Assembly: GCA_963810615.1 (NCBI GenBank)
Contig: CAWEOA010000002.1
Span: forward strand, 821,635 to 885,634
Source: JARRQJ01 sp963810615
GTDB taxonomy: Bacteria; Pseudomonadota; Gammaproteobacteria; DRLM01
Direction of reading: 5' to 3'
Length of the DNA: 64,000 nucleotides
Shown here: piece after piece, positions 15,985-24,653 of the stretch
Numbering within the stretch: position 1 is the first letter of the stretch
Layout: each line of letters starts with the position of its first letter
The notes under the pieces: generated by a model
What the model was told of the DNA's origin: nothing
The model's input: only the letters and a program-made list of their open reading frames with translations
Databases searched by the model: none
Translations under genes and position numbers: made by a program

Positions 15985-17817
15985 TCACTCGACGGTAACA
16001 GACTTGGCAAGGTTGCGCGGTTGATCGACATCGGTACCCTTGAGGACCGCGACGTGATAGGCCAACAGTTGCAGCGGGATGGTAAACACGATGGGAGCTA
16101 TGGCATCCGGTACGGTGGCCACCTTGAACAATTGCAGCTGGGGATCCGCCTCCACGTCCACACTCTCATCGGCGAATACGATGAGTTCACCGCCGCGGGC
16201 GCGCACCTCATGGAGATTGGATTTGAGCTTTTCCAGCAAGTCGTTATTGGGCGCCACGGCGATGACCGGCATCTCGGCGTCCACCAGGGCCAGGGGACCG
16301 TGCTTCAGCTCGCCGGCGGGATAGGCCTCGGCATGGATATAGGATATCTCCTTCAATTTCAGCGCACCCTCCAGGGCCACGGGATATTGCGTACCACGGC
16401 CGAGGAACAGGGCATGGCGCTTGTCGGCAAAGCGCTCCGCCAGCGTTTGAATCTGATCGTTGAGCGCCAAGGCCTGTTCGAGCTTAGCCGGCAGGCTGAC
16501 GAGCTGCTGCACCAGATCGATCTCGGTCTGGGCCGACAGGCCATGGCGACGGCCCAATACCACCACCAGCATCAGCAAGGCTACCAATTGGGTGGTGAAG
16601 GCCTTGGTGGAGGCCACACCGATCTCGGGACCGGCACGAGTCATCAGCACCAAATCGCTCTCGCGTACCAGGGAACTCTCCGGCACATTGCAGATGGCCA
16701 GCGAGGGGCCGAAGCCGCGTAGCTTGGCCTCACGCAGGGCGGCCAGGGTATCGGCGGTTTCACCGGATTGGGAGATGGCGACCACCAGAGAGTTGCGGCG
16801 CACCACCGGGCGGCGGTAGCGAAACTCACTGGCGACTTCAACGCTGCACGGGATGCCCGCCAGGGCTTCTAACCAGTAACGCGCCACCATACCGGCGTGA
16901 TAACTGGTGCCGCAGGCGAGGATGTGCACGCCGCGCACCTCGGCGAAAATCCGTGCGGCCTCGGGACCGAAGGCGGCCTCGAGGACGGTTTGCACGCCGA
17001 GGCGGCCCTCCAGGGTTTCCGCAACGGCGCGGGGTTGTTCAAAAATCTCTTTCAACATGTAATGGCGGTACGGACCGCGCTCTGCCGCATCCGCCGTGAG
17101 CTCGCTTACCTTGAGCGGCCGTTCCACCACCTCGCCGTCGGCATTGAAGATGGTCAAGCGTTCCCGGGTAATCTCCGCCACGTCGCCGTCTTCGAGAAAG
17201 ATGAAACGCTGGGTCACCGGGATGAGCGCCGCCACATCTGAGGCGATGAAGTGCTCACCGATGCCGACCCCGATCACCAGAGGGCTGCCGCGCCGCGCCG
17301 CCACCAACACCCCGGGCTCGTATTTGCATACCACCCCCAAGGCATAGGTGCCCAGTAATTCCTTGCTGGCAGCCTGCACCGCGGCGAGTAGATTTTTTCC
17401 CTGATTGATATGATGGTGGATCTGATGTACAACCACCTCGGTGTCGGTCTCCGAGGTGAATTCGTAGCCTTCCTTGATCTGGAGGGAACGAAGCATTTCG
17501 TGATTCTCGATGATGCCGTTATGCACCACGGCCACGGTCTTGCGGCAGATATGGGGATGGGCGTTGGCCTCGGTAGGTTTGCCGTGGGTGGCCCAGCGGG
17601 TGTGGGCGATGCCGCAACTGCCGTGCAGTTGCTGTTCCTTGACCAGCGCTTCCACTTGCCTGACTTTGCCGGGAGTACGCGCCCGTTCCAGGCAATTGTC
17701 CTGGTTGAGGACCACAACGCCGGCGGAATCATAACCGCGATACTCCAAGCGCTTGAGACCCTCGATCAAAATAGGGACTACATCACGCTCCGCCACCGCA
17801 CCCACGATACCGCACAT
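15985..17817 (-). CDS. glmS: Glutamine-fructose-6-phosphate aminotransferase (isomerizing)
   Basis: 610 aa, the usual length. N-terminal class II glutaminase opens MCGIVGAV with Cys2 as nucleophile after Met removal, followed by RLEYRGYDSAG, HTRWATHG and NGIIENH. Two SIS domains follow (ACGTSYHAG and SQSGETADTLAA; later GRGTQYPVALEGALKLKEISYIHAE), and the gene ends in the conserved DQPRNLAKSVTVE. Makes glucosamine-6-phosphate for peptidoglycan and LPS. glmU lies 4.6 kb away on the same strand rather than adjacent as in E. coli. Confidence 0.98.
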   Translation of the reverse strand: MCGIVGAVAERDVVPILIEGLKRLEYRGYDSAGVVVLNQDNCLERARTPGKVRQVEALVKEQQLHGSCGIAHTRWATHGKPTEANAHPHICRKTVAVVHNGIIENHEMLRSLQIKEGYEFTSETDTEVVVHQIHHHINQGKNLLAAVQAASKELLGTYALGVVCKYEPGVLVAARRGSPLVIGVGIGEHFIASDVAALIPVTQRFIFLEDGDVAEITRERLTIFNADGEVVERPLKVSELTADAAERGPYRHYMLKEIFEQPRAVAETLEGRLGVQTVLEAAFGPEAARIFAEVRGVHILACGTSYHAGMVARYWLEALAGIPCSVEVASEFRYRRPVVRRNSLVVAISQSGETADTLAALREAKLRGFGPSLAICNVPESSLVRESDLVLMTRAGPEIGVASTKAFTTQLVALLMLVVVLGRRHGLSAQTEIDLVQQLVSLPAKLEQALALNDQIQTLAERFADKRHALFLGRGTQYPVALEGALKLKEISYIHAEAYPAGELKHGPLALVDAEMPVIAVAPNNDLLEKLKSNLHEVRARGGELIVFADESVDVEADPQLQLFKVATVPDAIAPIVFTIPLQLLAYHVAVLKGTDVDQPRNLAKSVTVE

Positions 17818-18139
17818 AAGACCACCTCAACACGTAACTTACCGGGAATTACCGCCTGAATTATCCCATAAGACCCGTTTCAATAACATGTCTATCGGCG
17901 AGGGGGTTAAGAACTATAAATTGCTCCCGATATACCTTTATCCCGGCTTTGCCTGAAACGGCAATCGCGATGCAAACCCTACGCGGGATCTTCCACTTAT
18001 TGACAAATATCGTATTCATATTTGACTACTTGCCCGGGCAATGCTAAAGAAGCAGCATTTAGGTACGCGTTCGCTTTTTTTCACCTGTCATGGCGCTAGG
18101 ATAAGTGCTATACGTCACATTCACCAAAGGGAGAAAACC
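17818..18139. other. Divergent intergenic region between glmS and the outer-membrane gene
   Basis: No gene supported. It carries the promoters of glmS (minus) and the beta-barrel gene (plus). A TTGACA at 17999-18004 on the plus strand is a candidate -35, but no matching -10 at 16-18 nt is convincing. No glmS ribozyme-like structure was recognised. Confidence 0.4.
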
Positions 18140-18865
18140 ATGAAGTTCAAAGCCATTGCTGCAGTAGCCGCGTTCAGCATCGCATCACCGTGCTTCGCCG
18201 CCGACAATATCGACAGCCTGCAGACTCTGCTGCAATCGGAGTTCAAGGCCCTTTCCCAGGACCTGGGCGCCGCCTTGAGCTACAAGGCCGTCAGCCCGGC
18301 CGAGCCCCTGGGCATTACCGGCTTCGACATCGGTCTGGAGGTCACCGGCACCAAACTGAATCACAGCGAAATCTGGGACAAGGCCAGCAGCGGCAGCGCC
18401 CCCAGTACCCTACCCATTCCCAAGCTGCATGTCATCAAAGGGCTGCCGTTTAACTTCGATGTCGGCGCGGTCTACTCCAAGATCCCTACCACCAACATCT
18501 CGTTGCTGGGCGGCGAGTTGCGCTATGCCATCCTGGAAGGCGGCGTCGCCTCCCCGGCGGTGGCGGTACGCGGCACCTTCACCAAGCTTAGCGGCGTAGA
18601 TCAGCTGGACTTCTCGACCAAAGGTCTGGAGCTCTCGGTGTCCAAGGGCTTCGCCATGCTGACCCCTTACGCCGGGGTAGGCGAGGTGTGGGTAGACAGC
18701 AAGCCCAAGGCCGATGCCGCTACCGTCCTCAACAAGGAAAGCTTCCAACAAACCAAATATTTCGCCGGGGTCAACATTAATTTCGCCCTGCTGAACATAG
18801 ATCTGGATTACGACAACACCGACAGCACCAGCTCCTACACCGTCAAGCTGGGCTGGCGCTTCTGA
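18140..18865 (+). CDS. Predicted outer-membrane beta-barrel protein of unknown function
   Basis: 241 aa from the ATG at 18140 (AAAGGGAG upstream); an ORF opens further upstream but without a signal peptide. Residues 1-21 are a signal peptide ending CFAAD. The rest has alternating polar/hydrophobic strands with many Gly and aromatic residues, ending in LGWRF with the C-terminal Phe used for BAM recognition. Family uncertain; it resembles uncharacterised Proteobacterial barrels. Monocistronic and convergent with tag. Confidence 0.8.
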   Translation: MKFKAIAAVAAFSIASPCFAADNIDSLQTLLQSEFKALSQDLGAALSYKAVSPAEPLGITGFDIGLEVTGTKLNHSEIWDKASSGSAPSTLPIPKLHVIKGLPFNFDVGAVYSKIPTTNISLLGGELRYAILEGGVASPAVAVRGTFTKLSGVDQLDFSTKGLELSVSKGFAMLTPYAGVGEVWVDSKPKADAATVLNKESFQQTKYFAGVNINFALLNIDLDYDNTDSTSSYTVKLGWRF

Positions 18866-18885
18866 GGTAATGCGGCAGCGCGGCG

Positions 18886-19461
18886 CTAAATACGCCGCCT
18901 GCCGCCCAACTGCCGATAACGGAAACAATCCACGGTATGGTCGTTGACCATACCCATGGCCTGCATGAAGGCATAGCAAATCGTCGGCCCCACGAACTTG
19001 AAGCCGCGCCGGCTTAAGTCCTTGCTGATAGTGTCCGACAGCGGGGTGTGTGCCGGAATCTCCTTGATGTTCCGCCAGGCATTGATGATGGGCTTACCGT
19101 CCACATAACGCCACAGGTATTCAGCCAGGCTTCCTTCCTGCTCCCGAAGTTTCAGCACCATCTTGGCGTTCTGGATCGCGGCGCCGACTTTGAGGCGATT
19201 GCGCACTATGCCCGGATTATTCAGCAAGGCCTGCACCTTGCGTTCGCCATAACGCGCCATCTTGGTTGCTTCGAAATTGTCGAAGGCGGCCCGGTAATTG
19301 TCTCGCTTCTTCAAGATGGTGATCCAGCTCAGACCCGCCTGCGCCCCGTCCAGGACCAGCATCTCGAACAACGTACGCTCATCATGCATGGGCACGCCCC
19401 ATTCGCGATCGTGGTAATCGATGTATACGGGGTCCGTTCCCGCCCAGTTGCAGCGATGCAT
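18886..19461 (-). CDS. tag: DNA-3-methyladenine glycosylase I
   Basis: 191 aa, close to E. coli Tag. Zinc ligands Cys4 (RCNW) and His17 (YHDREWG) are in place, with the C-terminal His/Cys pair in NDHTVDCFRY. The catalytic-site segment LVLDGAQAGLSW and the helix-hairpin-helix region GFKFVGPTICYAFMQ are present. Removes 3-methyladenine from alkylated DNA. The 3' end is 20 nt from the convergent barrel gene. Confidence 0.97.
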   Translation of the reverse strand: MHRCNWAGTDPVYIDYHDREWGVPMHDERTLFEMLVLDGAQAGLSWITILKKRDNYRAAFDNFEATKMARYGERKVQALLNNPGIVRNRLKVGAAIQNAKMVLKLREQEGSLAEYLWRYVDGKPIINAWRNIKEIPAHTPLSDTISKDLSRRGFKFVGPTICYAFMQAMGMVNDHTVDCFRYRQLGGRRRI

Positions 19462-19510
19462 AATTGCTCCCGAAAAATAATATTAGGAAATCTTTGATAC
19501 ATACCTTCAT

Positions 19511-19597
19511 TGTCATTCGACCGAAGGGAGAAATCTTAAATTTCAAAGATGAGGCGCCTATGGCGGCAGAAGATTTCTCCCTTCGGTCGAAATGACA
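19511..19597. repeat. MITE-like inverted repeat, copy 1 (family TGTCATTTCGA)
   Basis: Two 27-28 nt arms, 19511-19537 and 19570-19597, are inverted copies (one 1-nt gap) around a 32-nt centre. Outer TGTCATT(T)CGA and inner GAGAAATCTT are shared with copies at 40866-40947 and 49504-49563; the middle part here is CCGAAGG. Lies 49 nt upstream of tag. Confidence 0.85.
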
Positions 19598-19671
19598 AAT
19601 CAAGCTGAAGTTCTTTATGGGGAAATATCAGCCTGGGGCCCAAACGAACAGGGAAGGTTGCACGGCGCTTA

Positions 19672-20457
19672 TCAGCTCTGTCCCTGACAATCCCCGGCCA
19701 CGGCTTCCTCAATCTCCCGCAATTCGGTTTCGTTCAATGCACGGCTCTCACCCTTGGCCAGGGTCCCCAAACACAACGGCCCGACGGCAACACGCACCAG
19801 GCGCAATACCTTGAGCCCCAGCGCCTCGGCTATGCGGCGGATCTGGCGATTCTTGCCTTCCTGCAGCGCAATCTCCAGCCAACAGTTTTTTTCCCCGCTA
19901 CGCAACAGCCGCGCCGCGCTCACACCCATCACGGTTCCGTCTTCCAGGTGAATGCCATTGTGCATACGCGCCAGCTGACCCGCGCCCACCAGCGCATCGA
20001 CCTGCACGTGATAGAGCTTGGGCAAATGCGCGGCGGGATCGAGCAGGCGGCTCGCCCACTCGCTGTCATTACTGAACAACAGCAATCCTTCGCTGGCCTT
20101 GTCCAAACGCCCCACCGGCGCCAAGCCGTGATCTTGTCCATCTGTGAAACAGCTATATACAGTGGCGCGCCCTTGCTCATCGCGTGCGGTGGTTACCAAA
20201 CCGCGCGGCTTGTTGAGCATGACATAGCGCTTCTTCGCCGGACGTAGCGGCTGGCCGTCCATAGTAATCCGATCGCGCTCCGCCACCACCGGCGTCTCCG
20301 GGTCGCGAACGATCCTGCCGTTGATCGTCACCCTCCCGGCAGCCACCCATTGCGCGGCAACCGTACGCGACGCGATACCCAGTTTGGACAGGACCCGCGC
20401 CACGCCTATGCGGCGTGGCGCGGATGGTGGCTTGCGGGATTTATGCTTGGTCGTCAC
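19672..20457 (-). CDS. RsuA/RluB/RluE-family 23S/16S rRNA pseudouridine synthase
   Basis: 261 aa. An N-terminal S4 RNA-binding domain (about 17-65: RVLSKLGIASRTVAAQWV, RVTINGRIV) precedes the catalytic domain with the motif GRLDKASEGLLLFSND, whose Asp is the catalytic residue. C-terminal KNRQIRRIAEALG is the usual family signature. S4 plus GRLD places it in the RsuA/RluB/RluF branch; the exact rRNA position cannot be assigned. Basic N- and acidic C-terminal tails. Lies 8 nt downstream of the MscS-like gene on the same strand, so probably co-transcribed. Confidence 0.92.
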   Translation of the reverse strand: MTTKHKSRKPPSAPRRIGVARVLSKLGIASRTVAAQWVAAGRVTINGRIVRDPETPVVAERDRITMDGQPLRPAKKRYVMLNKPRGLVTTARDEQGRATVYSCFTDGQDHGLAPVGRLDKASEGLLLFSNDSEWASRLLDPAAHLPKLYHVQVDALVGAGQLARMHNGIHLEDGTVMGVSAARLLRSGEKNCWLEIALQEGKNRQIRRIAEALGLKVLRLVRVAVGPLCLGTLAKGESRALNETELREIEEAVAGDCQGQS

Positions 20458-20465
20458 CGGGTTCG

Positions 20466-22181
20466 TCAGGGCAAGGCGTTAACTGAAGACGCCTCCCCAT
20501 CCTGAGCGAGATGCACCGTAACCTGGCCGAACGGTATCACCCAGTCATTGGCATTGCACGCATCCACCGCCAGGCGTTGCAACAGACGGCGGATACGGCC
20601 GTAGGATTCCGCGGCCTCACCGCTGAAGGCGGCCCAAACGAAGAAATTCAGGGACGAGGCGGCAGCCTCGTCGAACTCCACGAAAAAATCCTTGAGGTAA
20701 CGGCCGAAGTCGCTGTCTTTGAGATGAGCGCCCAGATAGTTCGCAAATTTTTCCCGTATACTCGTTGTCACATCGCTCTGATGGCGATAATCAACGCCGA
20801 ATTTCATAATGATGGCGAATCCGTGCAGCGATAGATTCTGTGGGTGGCTATCCAAAAACGCGCCGACGGGATACGTCCTAATCGCCCCCGCCACCCGCAG
20901 TTGCACCGTTTCCGGGGTTTGCAGCATGACGCGCCCGTAGGTCTGATCGCTCAACACCACAAAATCACCTTCCCGAGTGGGAAACCACGGTTCGTCCTCA
21001 TCGTAGGGGCGCGAGATCATGGTGACCAGCGCACTGAGCGGCAGCAGCTGCTTACCGCCACGCAAGGCCGGATTGAGCAAGGTGGAATACATATTCAAGG
21101 TCTGCAGCTTCCACGGCAGTCCATTGTAGATCACGCGTTCGCCCTCGCGCGCCGGACCGATATTGAGCAGCACCTTGGCCTCTTTAATATAGGCCGGCAA
21201 GGTACGCTGCAAGGTCAAGGCAACTCCCATGAGCACGATGATCAGCAAGCCGAGCAGGATCCAGTCATCGCGCGCATACAACACCGCCATTGCCGCCAGC
21301 AAGGCCAGTACACCTGAAACCAGCATAAAGGAAAGATGCGCAACCCGCGCCAGGAACGGTCGCCGCCGGCCGCGCTTGGCAATCAAGTGCATATAGACGC
21401 GACTGACGTAACGCATCAGACCGTAAATAAGCGAGGCGACCAACGCCGCCAACACCAGATTCAGAAACCGCCCGCTCAGTAATTCCTTGAGTGCCTTGCC
21501 GGCCCTCTCCTCCGCCGGCTGATTGGGAGCCTGGAGTTCTTCGAGCTGTAAATTGACCAGGCCCAGTTGATTCTTGATTTCCTCATGACGCTTATGCCAA
21601 CGCGACTCCAGATCGCCGAAGGCGCCCTTAAGGGCCGCGGACGGGGCCGAACGCTTGTAATCATCGATGTTCTTGAGTGCGGAATCAGCCACCGCGAGAC
21701 GCTGTTGAAAAAAGGCCTGTTGACTGCGCAAGCGTTCCACCTTCCGCGGCCGCTCGGTCAAACGCCTCATCTCCACCACGATGGGCTCGAATACGGATTG
21801 GATTTCCTGGCGCCAATCGAACTTCTCTTCCTTCTTAGGCGAGAATAATTGCAGATCGACGCCGCCGGTGGCCCACATCTCCCAAGCGAGCTGCAGACTG
21901 TCGATATTCGATTCCATCAAATCCATGTCTTTACGGATACGCTCACGCTCGGCATCGTCTTTAGCCGCATTCAACTTCTTGCGCAAGCCGGCCAAATCCT
22001 GTTCGGACTGATTGATGGCGCTGAATAGGTTCTCGAAGCCGCGCCAGGTCTCTGAAGAGACCTGCGGTGTATCCGTTTTGCCGGTGGCCGAATCTGCGGA
22101 TGGATCCTGCCCTGCCGCGGACACGGCCAACGAAGCCATAAGGAAAAGGAACGCAGTGAAAAGGATGGAATAAGGTTTCAT
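20466..22181 (-). CDS. MscS-like membrane protein with periplasmic coiled coil
   Basis: 571 aa from the ATG at 22181; the frame is open to a TTG at 22232, but only this start gives a signal peptide (about 1-25). A long charged coiled coil (about 40-210) leads to four hydrophobic helices (about 240-330). An MscS-type beta domain follows (REGDFVVLSDQTYGRVMLQTPETVQLR, GAIRTYPVGAFL) and a C-terminal alpha/beta vestibule. It belongs with the larger MscS-like channels rather than small MscS. Gating and substrate are unknown. The downstream pseudouridine synthase follows after 8 nt. Confidence 0.8.
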   Translation of the reverse strand: MKPYSILFTAFLFLMASLAVSAAGQDPSADSATGKTDTPQVSSETWRGFENLFSAINQSEQDLAGLRKKLNAAKDDAERERIRKDMDLMESNIDSLQLAWEMWATGGVDLQLFSPKKEEKFDWRQEIQSVFEPIVVEMRRLTERPRKVERLRSQQAFFQQRLAVADSALKNIDDYKRSAPSAALKGAFGDLESRWHKRHEEIKNQLGLVNLQLEELQAPNQPAEERAGKALKELLSGRFLNLVLAALVASLIYGLMRYVSRVYMHLIAKRGRRRPFLARVAHLSFMLVSGVLALLAAMAVLYARDDWILLGLLIIVLMGVALTLQRTLPAYIKEAKVLLNIGPAREGERVIYNGLPWKLQTLNMYSTLLNPALRGGKQLLPLSALVTMISRPYDEDEPWFPTREGDFVVLSDQTYGRVMLQTPETVQLRVAGAIRTYPVGAFLDSHPQNLSLHGFAIIMKFGVDYRHQSDVTTSIREKFANYLGAHLKDSDFGRYLKDFFVEFDEAAASSLNFFVWAAFSGEAAESYGRIRRLLQRLAVDACNANDWVIPFGQVTVHLAQDGEASSVNALP

Positions 22182-22409
22182 ATGGGTGTGGACCGTATCT
22201 GAATCAGCAGACATAAGCGAGCGATGAATCAACGACCGGACAGCTGCCTGACCGCTGAGAAGGTGACAAATCGAGGATTAATCATGCGGCTCCCTAGCAA
22301 ATGTGGCACGCCGAGCGACAGCGGGAAATCTTTTTATCCATAACGCCAAGAATACTATAGTAGTAGAAGATTCTCGCGCTCGAAACGAACGATCGGGAGT
22401 GACGCGGAT

Positions 22410-23777
22410 TTATTTTGGTTTTTTCACCGGTCGCTTCCAGCCTTTGCGGGTCTGTTGCGGCACGCGGCTCAGGCTCAGTTCGCCGGGCGGGGCGTCCTTG
22501 GTAATGGTGGAACCGGCGCCGATGGTGGAACCGGCACCTAGCGTGACCGGAGCCACGAGTTGCGTATCGGAACCGACAAACACGTCGTCTTCGATGATGG
22601 TCTGATATTTATTCGCACCGTCGTAATTGCAGGTGATGGTACCCGCGCCGATGTTGACCCGTGCCCCCACCGTGGCATCGCCGACGTAACTGAGATGATT
22701 GATCTTCGAACCTTGGGCCACCTCGGCCTTTTTGATCTCGACAAAGTTACCGATATGCACCGCCTCACTCAGCCGCGTCCCGGGACGAATACGGGCGAAA
22801 GGCCCTATACGGCAGCCGGCGCCTACCTCCGCCTCTTCGATGACTGAATTGGGTTGAATGATGACGCCGTCGCCGATCGTTACGTCGCGCAAATAACTGT
22901 TGGCGCCGATGGTGACATCGCTGCCTATGCTGACCTTGCCGGCGCATACCACATTGATATCGATGGTGACGTCATGACCGACTGTTATTTCCCCACGCAG
23001 ATCGAATCGCGCCGGGTCGCGCAAGGTTACTCCCTGCACCATCAGCTGTGCCGCCTGTTGCAGTTGATACACCCGCTCCAGTTCGGCGAGTTGCGCCTTG
23101 GTGTTCACGCCCAGGATCTCTGCATTGCCGAGCGGGTAAACGCTCTTGATGGCCACAGCATCTCTTACCGCCATAGCGATGACGTCGGTGAGATAAAACT
23201 CACCTTGACTGTTGCTGTTATCCAGCGCTGCCACCCATTGCTGCAAACGCGCCGCGTTCACCGCCAACATGCCGGTATTGATCTCATTGATATTACGCTG
23301 TTCCTCGCTGGCGTCTTTGTGTTCGATGATGGCGATGACATCTCTCTGCGCATCGCGGATGATGCGCCCATAGCCGCCGGGATCGACCAGATGGGCGGTC
23401 AATAAACCCAGGGCATCCCGGCTTGCCGCCGCGACCAAACGCTGCAAGGTGGCAACGCTGATCAAGGGCACATCGCCGTAGAGCACCAACACCAGATGAT
23501 CGGCCGGTATCAACGGCACGGCCTGCGCCACTGCATGCCCGGTGCCCAGCTGCCGGTTTTGTTCCACCCACGTGACGGGAGCAGTCGCCAGAACATCGCG
23601 CACGCGATCGCCGCCGTGGCCCACCACCACGTAGGTCGCCGCGACCTCCAGTGCCTGAGTGGTGTTTATTACATGGCCGAGCAGTGAGGTGCCGCCGAGC
23701 GGATGCAGGACCTTGGGCAGGGTGGAACGCATGCGCGTACCCTGACCGGCGGCGAGTATGATGACGCTGAGATTCAT
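22410..23777 (-). CDS. glmU: Bifunctional N-acetylglucosamine-1-phosphate uridylyltransferase / glucosamine-1-phosphate acetyltransferase
   Basis: 455 aa. N-terminal uridylyltransferase: LAAGQGTRMRSTLPKVLHPLGG, GHGGD, YGDVPLI. From about residue 250, a left-handed beta helix of hexapeptide repeats (VTIGSDVTIGANS, IGPFARIRPGT) with acetyltransferase residues in GNFVEIKKAEVAQGSKINHLSYVGDA. Makes UDP-GlcNAc from glucosamine-1-phosphate, the step after GlmS and GlmM. Intact, monocistronic in this window. Confidence 0.98.
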   Translation of the reverse strand: MNLSVIILAAGQGTRMRSTLPKVLHPLGGTSLLGHVINTTQALEVAATYVVVGHGGDRVRDVLATAPVTWVEQNRQLGTGHAVAQAVPLIPADHLVLVLYGDVPLISVATLQRLVAAASRDALGLLTAHLVDPGGYGRIIRDAQRDVIAIIEHKDASEEQRNINEINTGMLAVNAARLQQWVAALDNSNSQGEFYLTDVIAMAVRDAVAIKSVYPLGNAEILGVNTKAQLAELERVYQLQQAAQLMVQGVTLRDPARFDLRGEITVGHDVTIDINVVCAGKVSIGSDVTIGANSYLRDVTIGDGVIIQPNSVIEEAEVGAGCRIGPFARIRPGTRLSEAVHIGNFVEIKKAEVAQGSKINHLSYVGDATVGARVNIGAGTITCNYDGANKYQTIIEDDVFVGSDTQLVAPVTLGAGSTIGAGSTITKDAPPGELSLSRVPQQTRKGWKRPVKKPK

Positions 23778-23918
23778 GGGTGACTGTCTTCCCGAAACGT
23801 AATGCCTTACGAGATCTATTTAATCATAGCAATAGTCGACAAGGAAGCCGTCCCGCTCGCTAAATCTATCCGGCGGCTGTGTATACAGAGCAAGTCCGTC
23901 AAATCCGGACGGCTAAGA

Positions 23919-24653
23919 TCAGGGAAGTTTGATGGAAAAGCATGCACCGCCCAGCGCCCGTCCATTGTCGAGCTGGATAATGCCCCGCCTGTCCTTGTTC
24001 TTGTGTAATTTCGCCACCCTGGAAGTAAAATACAGGCCCAAGCCGGTATTGCCGGAGGAAAAATCTACACCGTGAGCATGCTGCCGGCCATCCGCCACTA
24101 AATTGGGATTAAAGCCTTTACCATCATCATTGACGGACAGGATCAGATAGTGATCTTCCTCGCCGGCCGTGATCAACACCTTGGTATTGGCGTAGCGCAA
24201 GGCGTTACCTAGCGCATTTTTTAACACACCGGTGATCAGTTCACGATCGAAGTACCAGGCCAGATCATGCGCGCATCGCAGCTCAAGCTCGATATTGCGG
24301 GTCTTCAGCACGGCCTTTTCAGACGCCAGCACCTCTTTCAGAAAGTCATAGACGAAATATTCATCGACATTAAGCGCCACGCCCTGGTTTTCCATCTTGT
24401 AGAGGGCCAGCAATTGCACGAGATTGTCGTTTACCCGCTTGGCTTCCCATTGGAGCTTGGCCAGCTGCGCGGGAGGCAGCGCATCGCCGACGTTGTGCAC
24501 CAATTCATCCAGAGAACTAAGCACGACCCCCAGAGAATTCTTCATATCATGAATGCTGGAAGCGAGAATGGTCGAAAAACCTATGTTCTCGTTGTCGCTC
24601 ATAGAGGCAGAAGGGCCGTTATTGCTGACCATCGTTTGCGCGCAGGACCGCAT
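23919..24653 (-). CDS. Histidine kinase without a sensor domain
   Basis: 244 aa. There is no transmembrane or PAS region: a short N-terminus leads to a HisKA-like helix with candidate phosphoacceptor His35 (SSIHDMKNSLG). The HATPase domain follows with N-box NALGNALRYA (about 145), G1 NDDGKGFN and G2 TGLGLYF. It is cytoplasmic and must receive its signal through a partner. The start overlaps the stop of the TPR response regulator as TGATG, so the two are translationally coupled and likely work together. Confidence 0.9.
   Translation of the reverse strand: MRSCAQTMVSNNGPSASMSDNENIGFSTILASSIHDMKNSLGVVLSSLDELVHNVGDALPPAQLAKLQWEAKRVNDNLVQLLALYKMENQGVALNVDEYFVYDFLKEVLASEKAVLKTRNIELELRCAHDLAWYFDRELITGVLKNALGNALRYANTKVLITAGEEDHYLILSVNDDGKGFNPNLVADGRQHAHGVDFSSGNTGLGLYFTSRVAKLHKNKDRRGIIQLDNGRALGGACFSIKLP

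Noticed and set aside
15955..16722. 255-aa open frame on the plus strand
   Set aside because: Antisense to glmS; rich in Gly, Leu and Gln without motifs.
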